This document shows positions 32,770-44,215 of a DNA stretch of 64,000 nucleotides, piece after piece (within the stretch, counting starts at the first letter, position 1; each line of letters begins with the position of its first letter). The position numbers and the translations under genes were made by a program. This stretch comes from Apiospora phragmitis (Eukaryota > Ascomycota > Sordariomycetes > Amphisphaeriales > Apiosporaceae): the NCBI GenBank assembly GCA_038363925.1, contig JAQQWL010000012.1:124001-188000 (forward strand), written 5' to 3'. The notes under the pieces are model-generated. The model ran no database searches, was not told where the DNA came from, and was given only the letters and a program-made list of their open reading frames with translations.

Positions 32770-33744
32770 CCTGGGTTGATTCGGAGTGTCTGTTGGAAGA
32801 CTTGCCAAAACGATTGAAATAAAAGTTCGGATTAGTCGATTGGTAGAAATGTGGAAGAGGAGAATTGTCGCGAGAGCGTTTGCTCGAGCATTGTGGTTAA
32901 GGCCTTGGCCACACTTTAGGCATCCCCCAACAGCAGACATAGCCCACTACAAGTTGACGTCATGCGCTAGCCCAGCAACACGTACTTGTAGAAAGCCCCA
33001 ACAGCCACCAATGAATGAGTGGCTGCATTTTGACCTTTGACCTTTGGTCTTTCAGGACCGACAACAAAAGTTGCGAAAAGTCCGATAGGATAGGAGATCA
33101 GGGGACCTGGACATGAAGAACGTTTTCTGATCCGGGTGTCGGCAATCTGAATACGAACTTACTGTATATCGGCCTACCTGAGGCGCGGGCAGGTCCCCGC
33201 ATTTCATCCATCTCAAGGGTCCGGCAGGGGTCAACTGTCAGCATCCAAATGCCTCGATGCGATTCAAAGACCAGCCTCGGTATTTGCACGTTGTAAGTAC
33301 ATACTTATGTATGTAGGTATATTCGTACATTCAGGCTTCTATCGCACCATTCAACCATTTCTATATTACTGTCCACACATATATAATACCTGTCGGATGA
33401 GGACAAACCTCGGTCCAATACTTCCATTACCAATAGAACGGAAAAGACCCTGTCGGGCGCGGAAAGACAGGTGGATCATCACTCATGTAAGCCTCGTATA
33501 CGGGGTGTCCACAGCCCCAATCACCAGCTGATAATAGATTTAATTAACCTTACCGCTGTGTTTTATCTCACGGTAGCCTTAAACCTAGTGGCTTACATGC
33601 AGGTGTCAGATCGTGCCACCAGGAAGGCAGTCATATAAAGGAATGCGACAGCCACCCTTTTAAGGCTGCGCTTGCGACGCTGATGCTGTCCATGTCAATT
33701 GCCCCATGCTGCAAGTGCGGGAAGCGTCCATCTCGCCGTTGACA
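32770..33744. other. Spacer and tyrosinase upstream region
   Basis: Divergent promoters of the GTPase (minus) and tyrosinase (plus) must lie here. No further gene is recognised. Confidence 0.4.
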
Positions 33745-35040
33745 ATGCATCACCTCAGTCTTTTCGCGCTTGCTGCATCATGCCTGGCCACGCTGGCTGC
33801 ATCTGTTCCGGTGATGCCCGGTGAACCCATACCCAGCGAGGCCCCCGCTCCGCAGGTGTGCAGGAATCCGCCCAAAAGGCTGGAATGGCGGCAGATGTCC
33901 CAGTCGCAGCAGAAGTCGTACATCGACGCTGTGATATGCTTGACTATGACGGAGTCCAAGTCGGGTATCGCGAGGGCCATCAATCGCTTCGACGACCACC
34001 AGGCCGTCCATAGCGTCCAGACGCCCAACATACACTGGGTCGTAAGCATCATCCCATCCTCCTACCGCTCACATGGATATTTACGAAGTTTCGCTCATAC
34101 TATGCAGGGCCACTTCATATTATGGCACCGTTACCTGGTGGCCACATACGAGAAGGCGTTGAGAGAGGAATGCGGGTATGATGGTGGCCAACCGTAAGCC
34201 GTGCTCTGTCTCCTAAACCCGCCACTTTCCATCTTCAAAGAGGGCGAAGTCACTAGCAACCCCCCTGTACCCCATACTGACCTACGACACAGCTACTGGG
34301 ACTGGTCCCAAGACGCCCGGTCAAACGACCCCAACTCCCTGGCCACGTTCCCCACCGCGGTCCTCGGACCCGGCAAGTACTCCTTCGGCGGCAACGGCGC
34401 CCCCGTCGCGCCCACGCCGGCGCAGAACCCGCTGAACCTGACGGGCGGCACGGGTGGGGGCTGCGTGCGCGACGGCGCCTTCACGCCCGACCGCTTCCGC
34501 GTCAACTACGGGCCCGACCCGGGCTGCCTGAAGCGCGACTTCGTGCCCTGGCTCTTCAATGCCTTCGCCGACCCGGCGCGCGTGCGCGAGGTCCTGGACC
34601 AGCCCGACTACGCCGCCTTCGCGCGCACGCTCGAGAAGGTGCCGAGCTTCGAGGCGCCCAACATCCACGGCAGTGGTCATTTTGGGGTCGGGGGCGTGCT
34701 GGGCACGATGGGGAATGCGGAGAATAGCCCTGGTGGTATGTAGTTCCCTTTTCACACTCATTCTTTTGGATATTTCCTCTTATACTGACCATTGCATGTG
34801 CTATATGCAGATCCTCTATTCTACCTCCACCACGGGAACCTTGACCGTGTACTGTGGCTGTGGCAGCAAAAGGATCCAGAGACCCGACTGAACCAGGTCG
34901 GCGGTCCCGTGGTTCCAATGGACTACGGCGGCAAGAACGTCACTCTTGATTTCACCGTCAACCTGGGCGAATTGGCAGGAGACGCGATGCTCAAGCAACT
35001 ATTAGACACGCAGAGCGGGGTGCTTTGCTACACCTACTAA
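33745..35040 (+). CDS. Secreted tyrosinase
   Basis: Four exons, 33745-34041, 34108-34193, 34293-34735 and 34811-35040 (introns 66, 99 and 75 bp), give 351 residues in one unbroken frame. The start at 33745 begins a signal peptide (MHHLSLFALAASCLATLAAS). Copper site A is formed by His residues in DDHQAVHS, NIHWVGHF and LWHRYL, the last two rebuilt by the first splice. CGYDGGQPYWDWS follows. Copper site B is NIHGSGHFGVGG and DPLFYLHHGNLDR. All expected ligands are present, so the enzyme should oxidise monophenols or diphenols to quinones, as in melanin-type pathways. It has the short architecture without a long C-terminal cap domain. An in-frame ATG at 33706 would bury the signal peptide and is less likely. 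Confidence 0.92.
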
Positions 35041-35188
35041 TGGCAAGGTTCATGGTTATGGGAGTTTGAACTTGATGTTACATTCAACGCTACTTCCTCT
35101 GACCATTCAGCCGTTATACATGCCAAGTCCTGTGATGCATAGTGCTCGGTGTGTAATACGCTTGGTGTTTGGTGGCCATCCAGTTCCA

Positions 35189-35689
35189 TTATGCCTCGCC
35201 AGTTCGCTGGAGAACAGGTACGCCACTAGAACCGACGACAAGGTCAATCGCGCTCCGCAGTAAGTAATGAGACGTCCTGTGACAAGTCGTCCTGTGATTC
35301 ATCTTGTGATGAGTCGTCTTCGATCCGCTAGACTGTCTCCTTCTGCAGCTTCCAATCAGGTGCGTTGACAAGATGAGCCACACCATGGCGCTCGAGACGA
35401 TGAAGACGGTCAACAGCAGCGGCCAGCCGGGGTAAGGGCAGCCTGTCATCAGGAGTGATACCTCTTTCTGCAACTGGATGACGCCATACAGCACGATCGT
35501 GGCGGAAGTTACCGTCTGGACGGCGATGAGAGGGGGGAACCACCAAGTCTGCAGCAGGGCCTTGAGTCCGACAGAAGCTGAGGGAGACGCAACGCTGTTG
35601 GGAACCCGCAACGGGGCTGCAGACTTGGCAGAGGCTGCTTCGGACATAGCAGAGGCCGTTGTAGGCGTGGCCGGGGCTGCGTTAGACAT
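35189..35689 (-). CDS. Small two-helix membrane protein, unknown
   Basis: A 166-residue frame on the minus strand has an Ala/Ser/Thr/Pro-rich N-terminus with repeated ASAM motifs, then two strong membrane segments (LIAVQTVTSATIVLYGVI and LLLTVFIVSSAMVWLIL) separated by a short loop with CPYPGW. The tail is basic and polar. I do not recognise the family. The plus strand also has an Ala-rich frame here, but the hydrophobic segments support the minus reading. The N-terminal region corresponds to an imperfect repeat of about 21 bp at 35621-35712. An intron or a further upstream start is possible. Confidence 0.4.
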   Translation of the reverse strand: MSNAAPATPTTASAMSEAASAKSAAPLRVPNSVASPSASVGLKALLQTWWFPPLIAVQTVTSATIVLYGVIQLQKEVSLLMTGCPYPGWPLLLTVFIVSSAMVWLILSTHLIGSCRRRQSSGSKTTHHKMNHRTTCHRTSHYLLRSAIDLVVGSSGVPVLQRTGEA

Positions 35690-36472
35690 GGCGGAGGCGG
35701 CTGTAGATATGGCAGAGTCCGTTCCTCGAGAGACTCAATCGAATAGTTTCTGGCTGTGCGGTATGATTGCTTGGGTAAAGAGTTGGGGTTGGTAAATGTG
35801 GTTGAAGCAGAGAGGTTGAAGTGAGGATCGAAAAGTGCAGCAGAGAACGAACAAGACTGGTGGCCCGTCATGGTCGGGACACCCGTTCGCGACTGCGCAT
35901 CTTGTGTTGAGGGCTGCTCTTGCTGCTCTCATGGCGACGAGAAGGACCTTCCCAAGCCATGGCAAAGCCGGTGTGGAAGGGCGCGGGGCATGGCAGTTGC
36001 TGTTGGCGTCTTTACCAAATAACATGCCCCCATTCGCTGAAACTTCTCAATTGAAAGACGCGGCTGCTCATTTCGGCGAATACAGCGATGACTGGGATTC
36101 TATCGAGGAAGGCGAACAGAGCATGCAAATTCCTTCAGTGTGGTGTGTTGGTGGTTCGGCAATCCGCTTCTGAGATTGCTCGATGTGCCGCTCTAGCATA
36201 TTGGCTACTTTAGGCAACATTTGCTGATGTAGCCTCATACGTATCTCTTTGACTGAAAATACGGATTACCTTCGGCAACGATCCTTGAAGTTATCCCAGC
36301 GGATCTAAATTAAGAAAAGCACATCACATAAACTGAAAGACGCATAAGATATTGGATGTTCAGATGTATTGCTCATGTGGGTCCCAAGTTGAATTTGAAT
36401 ATTCAAATTACACATATATGATATACTAAAATAATGCCACATCAAACATCTCGGTGTAATCCCCTTCTAATG
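35690..36472. other. Spacer before tRNA-Glu copy 2
   Basis: No recognised gene. A plus-strand frame at 35835-36173 has no family resemblance. Confidence 0.4.
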
Positions 36473-36552
36473 TCCGATGTGGTGTAGTGGCTAACATTAC
36501 ACGCTCTCATTGCAGATCCGTGTAGCCCGGGGTTCGATTCCCCGCATCGGAG
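36473..36552 (+). tRNA. tRNA-Glu(CTC) with 8-nt intron, copy 2
   Basis: Identical to the copy at 21295 except for one base in the intron (TTGCAGAT here, TTGTAGAT there). Acceptor stem, anticodon stem, CTC anticodon, T arm and discriminator G at 36552 are all present. A TTGTTTTT string follows as a likely Pol III terminator. Confidence 0.92.
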
Positions 36553-37101
36553 TTGTTTTTGCACCATTTTCTTTTTCTTTTCGCCCCATTAACCTCAGGA
36601 GGACAAGAGCAAAAGGGGGCACGCAGCCAAATTTCGAAATCGCTATGTTTCGCTCAATGGGGCGAGAGTACCACCCGATCAGCGAGAAAAATCGGCGCAA
36701 CACGTATAGGGATTCTCCCGGCTTTATCCATCAGGGCCGCCGCTATGGACAAAAGGACGGCGACGGCTAGTTACGAACCTTCTGATCTACGACGGGCCCG
36801 ACAAGCTTGTTGGTGTCTGGGACGTCAATGACTACCACGGTTTGCCTGAGAGGGGCCTATCAATGATCAAGTAAATATATGTTCTATATGAATGCCCTGT
36901 AGTATCAAGCAAGTGGTAAAGGGACACATGTACATTCGGATTATGCTTTGAATGTTTCTCAGGGGCATGTTGATTACGATTGCTCCCCCAAATCAGACCA
37001 CTACCTATTACCTAAACGCCAGCGCTATGCAGTTACAACATCCATGGTCCGCAGTCCTCCATCGGCAAGTCCATCAGATGGTCCGGGGGTTTGAGAGATT
37101 T
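36553..37101. other. Spacer between tRNA-Glu and the ELYS gene
   Basis: No gene recognised; it contains the 3' flank of the ELYS-type gene. Confidence 0.4.
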
Positions 37102-38074
37102 CTAAGCCCTGCCGCCGCTGCCCACCTTGAACCCTTCCATGACGGTACCCCACGATCCCTTGTCCCCCGCGCTGCTGACCTGGCCCACGGCGATCTGGCG
37201 CATCACGAGGGTGTCCTTGGCGGCCTTGAGCCTCTTGCCGCCGCCCGTCGTCAGGAAGTCCTGGAACCAGCCCTCCTCGACGGCGTCGAACGGCAGCGCG
37301 GCGAGCTCGCACGCCCGCTCGGCCGTCTCGGCGCCGCGCCGCTCGTCGAGCACGTCGGCGACGAGGCGCTGGAAGAGCTGCTCGCGCATGGCGTCAGAGC
37401 GGGTGCGCGCGAAGGCGAGGGCCTCGGACACGTTGGAGCACACCATGGCGTCGAACAGCAGCTCGATAGCTTGGGGGCTCTTGAGCACGGGCTGCACCGT
37501 GTGGTAGTACACCAGCGGCAGCGTGTAGTCCTCGTCCGGGCTGCCGTGGCGCACCAGCGTCGTAATGATGTCGTCGGCGAACTCGGCCTGCAGGCTCGGG
37601 TGCGCCAGGTGCTCGAGCGCGACGGCGTAGGCCTGGCGGTCCATGTTCCACAGGCCGCGCATGAAGATCTGGTATTTCGTTGGAACGCCGGCGCGCCGCG
37701 CGAAGGAGTCGGCCTTGTCTGCGTCGAAGTCGAGCAGGATGTAGAAGATGACGGAGAGCTTGTGGTGGTCTTCGATCGAGTTCGACTTGGCGATTTGCTC
37801 GTGCAGCTGACGGAGGACCTCTTCGGATTTGGGCGGGTATAATTTGCTTGCTAGAGGACCACAATACATGGTGAGTACAAGTAGCCCTATATATACACAA
37901 TGTTTGGATGGCAACATACATTTGGCGTGGCCTAGTGCGGCAAGGACTCTGTCAATGAAGAGGGCGCCCCCAAAGGTGCGACGATAGCTGTCGGCCTCTT
38001 GTAAGGCTTTGCGGGTGTAAGGGGAAGGAGTCTAGAGACCCGAAGACCTGGTTGAACTTGGTGCAGTCAATCAT
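37102..38074 (-). CDS. ELYS-type nuclear pore complex assembly protein (one-base frameshift)
   Basis: Exon 1 is 37920-38074 and exon 2 is 37102-37850, with a 69-bp intron (GTATGT donor, CTCTAG acceptor). Exon 1 starts MIDCTKFNQVFGS and, after a one-base surplus in the GGGG run 38021-38024, continues as YTRKALQEADSYRRTFGGAL and FIDRVLAALGHAK. Exon 2 opens with KLYPPKSEEVLRQLHEQI and carries FMRGLWNMDRQAY, ADDIITTL and LPLVYYHTVQPVLKSPQAIE, the hallmarks of the fungal ELYS domain. The family links nucleoporins of the Nup107-160 complex to chromatin at the nuclear envelope. Removing one base gives 300 residues in phase across the splice. Because this is a conserved core gene, the shift may be a sequence error. 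It is divergent from SMC4. Confidence 0.75.
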
Positions 38075-38632
38075 CTTGGGCGATGTTGAGGCACTAGGAC
38101 CTATCCACGGTAGGAAGTCAAGGTCAGGAATAAGCTGCCGATTGATCTGAATAGTGGATTGAAGACAGCTCAAATGTATGCGAAGCTCTCTCTTCTCTGG
38201 CAAACAGCAAGCTGGAGTGCACCGTGATAATGCGCCGGGCTTTCTCCGGAATAAAGAAAGCAAACAATCGATTACAGCAAGCAACAGGCAGATGAAGCTT
38301 GACGCGCTAAAATAGTTGGGCTGGATTTGGGTGACAACTCAATTAACCAAAAACGACAGGGGGGAGGGGTGATGCTGATTTGGCGGTCTGGTGGGGGGGT
38401 TCATGTTTTTGTTTACTTTGGATGCCAAATCAGATCCAGGGCTACTGCCACTAGAGGTTGCAGGCAACTTGGATGAAAACTGTCTCCGCCCGCCCAGAGC
38501 ACATGAGAAACGATCAGTTTCAAACACCAAGACACCACGCCGACCACTACTACTAACCCACAGGGCAAGTCCGAGTCGCATTGCATCTGCTTTTCTTATT
38601 ATTTGCATTTTGCGCACCCGCGATCACAGACA
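38075..38632. promoter_or_regulatory. Divergent promoter spacer, ELYS / SMC4
   Basis: A 558-bp spacer separates the start codons of the minus-strand ELYS-type gene and plus-strand SMC4. It must hold both promoters. No TATA box or known operator could be pinned down. The inference rests on gene orientation only. Confidence 0.5.
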
Positions 38633-41600
38633 ATGTCCGGACGCCCCTCCCGTCGCGCGGCTGCAGCCCGCCGCGCCGTGATCGAAGAATCCGACGAAGA
38701 CGACGGAGTCGGCGACACCACCGCCATCAAGAAGCAAGACGACGACAGCGAAGATGAATTTTCCATCGAACCCGTCGTCCGCAACATGCGCAAGTCCACC
38801 GCCGGCCGACGAAAGACCGCCCCTTCCGTGGCCGCCGCCTCCACACCCCGCGCACGCAAGCCGCGCAAGAGTGCCGCACCGTCCTCAGCTGAGCCTAGCG
38901 AGATATTAGACGCCGATGAGACCGCCAGCACCGTCCTATCGGCGCAAACAGAAGAGGCGGGGGAAGAAGAAGTAGAAGAACCAGTCAAGAAGCCAGCGCC
39001 TCGCAAGAGGAAGAGCGCTGCGCCGCGCAAGGCCAAGAAAGCACAAACCCCAGAGGCTCAGGAAGCACCACCAGAGGTCCAACAGACACCAGCTGCTCAA
39101 CCGCCCGAACCCGAGCAGGAGACCCCAGCTGCTGAACCATCTGATCCCGTTCAGGCGACTCCAGCAGCTCCAACACCAAACCCCAAATTAGAACTTCCGA
39201 CGCCCCAGTCCAAAATCCCGCCTGGCATAACGCAGCCGCCAGCTACACCCTCGGCCAACAATGAGCAACCGAAGAAGGCCGACGAAACACCTGCCACTGT
39301 CAAACCTATCAAAGCCTTGGACACTATCCTGGAGAGGCCCATGGACATCGTTTTGAAATCGCGTGCTCAGATGACCGTCCCCATAGCGGAGGAGACAGGA
39401 CCCAAGTCTCGAACTGTCATCAGCTACCTTATTCTCAACAACTTCAAGAGTTACGCCGGACGGCAAGAGGTTGGTCCTTTTCACGCCTCCTTCTCGTCAG
39501 TCGTCGGACCCAACGGATCTGGCAAGTCCAACGTCATTGACTCACTGCTCTTCGTCTTTGGCTTCCGAGCCAGCAAGATGCGACAGGGCAAGGTGTCGGC
39601 CCTCATCCACAACTCGGCGCAGTATCCCAACCTGGATCACTGTGAAGTCGCCGTCTACTTTCAAGAAGTTATGGACCTGGTACGTTTATTCATCCCACTA
39701 GAGACATCATAGTTACATGCTGATTAATTGTTAATAGCCCGGCGGCGGTTCCGAAGTCGTACCCAACTCACAGCTTGTTATTTCAAGAAAAGCCTTCAAG
39801 AACAACTCCAGCAAGTATTACATCGACGGAAAGGAGTCAACATTCACCATCGTCACGACGTTGCTCAGAGATCGTGGCGTTGATCTAGACCACAAGCGTT
39901 TCCTGATTCTCCAGGGTGAAGTCGAGTCAATCGCGCAAATGAAGCCCAAGGCAGGAAACGAGCACGAAGACGGTCTGCTGGAGTACCTCGAAGACATCAT
40001 CGGCACCTCCAAATACAAGGCACCAATCGAGGAGTCGGCCACCGAAGTCGAGACCCTGAATGAGATTTGCATGGAGAAGAGCGGCCGCGTTCAGCACGTC
40101 GAAAAGGAAAAGAACAGTCTCGAGGACAAGAAGGACAAGGCACTAGCTTTCATTCGCGACGAGAATGAGCTCACTCTCAAGCAGTCTGCTCTGTACCAGC
40201 TCTACATCAGCGAGTGCAACGACAATGTCAATGTCACCGAGGAGGCCATAAATCAGATGCAGGCTCAGCTGGATGCAGAGTTGGAGAAACACCAAGGTAG
40301 TGAGCAAAACATCAAGCAGTTGCAGAAGACCTACAACAAGGGCAGCAAAGAGTACGAGGCTATGGAGAAAGAGCATCAAGCCCTGGCCAAGGAGGTCGCC
40401 AAGTTTGAGCAGGAACGTGTCAAGTTTGACGAGAAACGCAAGTTCCTGACAGACAAGCGGAAGAAGTTGGAGAAGACCATCGCCAATGCCGAGAAGTCAT
40501 CAACGGAAGCTGATGAGACGATCGAGCAATGCACAGAGGAGATTACGACAAGTACCGAGCAGATTGGCGCTCTCGAGGAGTCTATCCAGGAGGAAGAAGC
40601 CGAATTGGCGACCATCCGTGACAGCCTCAAAGGCAAGACCCAGGTGTTCTCCGACCAGATTGCGACTAAGCAAAAGTCCCTGGAGCCCTGGAAGGAGAAG
40701 ATCAACCAGAAGCAATCTGCCATTGCGGTTGCGCAGTCTGAGCTCGCCATTCTCGAGGAGAAAGCCAACGCCGGTGCTGTTGCCCTTGAAGAGATGAATG
40801 CAAAGATCACTTCCATCGGAGAAGGTCGAGAAGCAAAATTGGCCCAGCTTGAAGAATGCCAGAACGAAAAGGCACAGCTGGAGAAGGAAGCGAAGAAGGT
40901 CGAGTCCGATTTGGCCCAATTCGCTTCCAAGGAGCACATCATTCGCAACAAGGTCTCGAACGCTCGCCAGAAGGCCGATGAAGCTCGGTCAAGTCTGGCA
41001 TCGAACCAGAACCGTGGCAATGTGCTCACAGCACTGATGCGCATGAAGGAGTCTGGCCGTATCGATGGCTTCCACGGCCGTCTGGGCAATCTCGGTGCCA
41101 TTGACCCGAAGTACGACGTTGCCATCTCCACCGCATGTGGTGCTCTGGACAATTTCGTGACCGATACTGTTGAAGCCGGTCAACAATGCATCGAGTATCT
41201 GCGCAAGACGAACCTCGGACGCGGCAACTTCATGTGTCTTGACAAACTGCGGGCTTGGGGTATGGACGCCATTCAGACGCCCGAGAACGCACCTCGGCTT
41301 TTCGATCTGGTGTCTGCCAAGGACGACAGGTTCCGCCCTGCGTTCTATCACGCTCTCCAGGACACCCTTGTGGCCAACGACCTGGCCCAGGCAAACCGAA
41401 TTGCCTATGGTGCTAAGAGATGGCGTGTCGTCACCCTTGCTGGTGAGCTCATCGACAAGAGTGGTACCATGTCCGGTGGTGGTAATACTGTGAAGAAGGG
41501 ACTCATGTCCAGCAAGCTTGTGGCCGACACGTCTAAGGAGCAAGTGACCCAGCTTGAGGAGGACCGTGATGTCTTGGAGCAGAAGTTCCAGAAGTTCCAG

Positions 41601-43422
41601 GACCAGCAGCGAGAATTGGAGTCGCGACTGCGATATCTCAACAGCCAGATCCCTCAGCTTGAGACCAAGATGCAGAAGATCAACCTCGAGATCCAAAGTG
41701 CGGAGAAGAACCTGGTCGACGCCAAGAGGCGCATCAAGGAGCTCGGCAAGGAGCACCAGCCCTCCCAGACGGACGACAACCGTGCCGCAGCCCTGCAGAA
41801 GGAGATCGCCAAGCTGGAGAAGGAGGTCGAAAAGCTCCACGCCGAGACGGAAGATGTGGAGGCCGAGATCAAGGAGCTCCAAGACAAGATCATGGAGGTG
41901 GGTGGCGAGAAGCTGCGAGCCCAGCGCGCCAAGGTCGACTCCATCAAGGAAGAGATGGCGTCCCACAACGAAGCCATCTCGACGGCCGAGGTCAAGCGCG
42001 CCAAGGCGGAGAAGTCCAAGACGAAGCTCGAGCGGGACCACGCCAAGGCGACCAAGGAGGTCGAGGCGGCCGTGCGCGACCTCGAGAAGCTTGAGGCCGA
42101 GGTCGAGAACCAGGGCGAGAAGTCCGAGACGCTGCAGGGGCGCGTCGACGAGGCCGCGGCCGCGCTGGCCGAGAAGAAGGAGGAGCTGGCGACCATCAAG
42201 GCCGAGCTCGACGAGAAGACGACGGAGCTAAACGAGACACGCGCGGTCGAGATCGAGATGCGCAACAAGCTCGAGGAGAACCACAAGGCGCTGGGGGAGA
42301 ACCAGAAGCGGCTGCGGTACTGGAACGAGAAGCTTGGAAAGCTTCGCATCCAGAACATTAGCGATCTTGAAGGTGCTCCGGCTCCCAAGAAGGCGGAGGT
42401 TGCTGAAGCTGCTGAGGCTGCCGAGGGAGAGACTTCTGAGCCTCAGGAGGGAGAGGAATCAGAAAAGAAGGACGACAACGACGAGGAGGGCGAAGAGGGC
42501 GAAGAGGGCGAAGAGGGCCCGGATGAAGATGAGGACGCCAGTGGCGATGACGAGGCGGAGAACACCACGGTCGAAGCTGGTAATAAGACAACAGCACCTG
42601 ATGAGCTTCCGCGCTTCACCGATGACGAACTCAAGGACATGTCCAAGGAAAGGCTCAAGGCCGAGATCGCGGCCCTTGAGGAGAAGGTCCAGAATGTCAA
42701 CGTCGATCTTGCCGTTCTTTCCGAGTACCGACGTCGTGTCGAGGAACACGCCAGCAGGTCCTCCGACCTGGCCACGGCCGTCGCGCAGCGCGATGCTGCC
42801 AAGAAGCGCTGCGACGACCTGCGGCGACTGCGCCTGGAGGGCTTCATGGAAGGCTTCAGCACCATCTCCCTGCGGCTCAAGGAGATGTACCAGATGATCA
42901 CCATGGGCGGTAACGCCGAGCTCGAGCTGGTCGACAGTCTGGACCCCTTCTCGGAAGGAATCCTGTTCAGCGTCATGCCGCCCAAGAAGAGCTGGAAGAA
43001 CATCAGCAACTTGTCCGGTGGTGAGAAGACGCTGTCCAGTCTGGCGTTGGTGTTTGCCCTCCACCACTACAAGCCGACGCCGCTCTACGTCATGGACGAG
43101 ATTGACGCTGCCCTGGATTTCCGTAACGTGAGTAGTGAGCCCCCTTGTCTTCCCTGCCGTACTTTTCATACTAACATGTGCCTACCCCCAAATCCAGGTA
43201 TCTATCGTGGCGAACTACATCAAGGAGCGTACCAAGAACGCCCAGTTCATCGTCATTTCGCTCCGAAATAACATGTTCGAACTCGCCGCCCGCCTCGTGG
43301 GCGTGTACAAGGTCAACCACATGACCAAGAGCGTGACGATCGAGAACAAGGACTACATCAACCGGCCGGTGCCCACGTCTTCTCGGCCTGCTGGTGGCGG
43401 TATGACCATGACGGTTGCATGA
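38633..43422 (+). CDS. SMC4: Condensin subunit SMC4
   Basis: Exons 38633-39679, 39738-43127 and 43198-43422 (introns 58 and 70 bp, the second with an ACTAACAT branch site) encode 1,553 residues without a frame break. A disordered N-terminus of about 260 residues, rich in Pro, Lys and Glu, precedes the head: SYLILNNFKSYAGRQEVGPF, Walker A VGPNGSGKSNVIDS, then LILQGEVESIAQMKP. Two long coiled coils flank the hinge (LGNLGAIDPKYDVAISTACG, GTMSGGGNTVKKG). The second coil is interrupted by an acidic EGEEGEEGEEG insert. The C-terminal head has LSGGEKTLSSLALVFALH, Walker B YVMDEIDAALDFRN and the SMC4-type ending FIVISLRNNMFELA. The product works with SMC2 and the non-SMC subunits to compact mitotic chromosomes. 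The start at 38633 is preferred over 38603 because it gives MSGRPSRR. Confidence 0.96.
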
Positions 43423-44215
43423 GAACGCGGTACATAATGATGATGGCGGGTACACGGATGTGTCAATTCGGGGGAGGTTCGACGGCCTCATGGTTTTATG
43501 CGTGTGTATATGAACTGGATGATGTTCCTGGATAGATGGTAGAAGATGTGCGTGTGTGCTTGGATACCCCCAACTTTGTCTTTCTGCACTCGTTGCCCCT
43601 CCGAAAGTAGACAAGGGGAGGAGGTCTTGGGTTTGCGTTAGGTGGGAGGGAATGAATGGGTTGGTTCTTCCGATGGTCGGATGGATGGACTTTTAGCGGG
43701 CGCGCGCGTCTCTTACGAGTGATGATGATATATGTTCTGTTGGGTTCTACGGAAATGATACTTTCCTAATTTGGAACATTTGATGCTTCTTGTTCACACC
43801 TTGTGCCTGCCTACTGGTTTGAGGATTGACGGATTTATTCGTGCGTGCCATCCGTGCCCGCATGCATGGAAAACCGGTGTCAACCTCACCAACGCCATGG
43901 CACTTGCGATACTTGAGAACTATTCATTCTTCTTGGACCTGATGTAACAGTGCGTTCAAGAGTAGAAGCCTAGAAATTGTCCATTCCCATTAAAAGTAAA
44001 GTGTAGATTGATGGACTGCTTGGGCACTCAAGAGTAGGACCTTAGCGCCAGTCCGGGTGAATGTGAAAGTTTCCATTTTTAGACGGGTTCGCGGGCTTGG
44101 CTTGTACTTTATTTTAACCTCAAAGGTCATTTTGAAGACGGTTCGCACCGCTGTAAGTCATCTACATCAGTCGCTCACAATGCTCAAACCAATGCCTAAG
44201 GATGAAATCATCTCC
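43423..44215. other. Convergent 3' spacer, SMC4 / GST
   Basis: About 790 bp with no recognised gene. It contains the SMC4 3' untranslated region, including a short GCGCGCGC run near 43700. Confidence 0.4.

Noticed and set aside
36952..37842. 296-codon plus-strand frame
   Set aside because: Antisense shadow of the ELYS-type gene.
42443..43169. Long minus-strand frames inside SMC4
   Set aside because: Ser/Val-rich antisense shadows of the acidic and head regions of SMC4.
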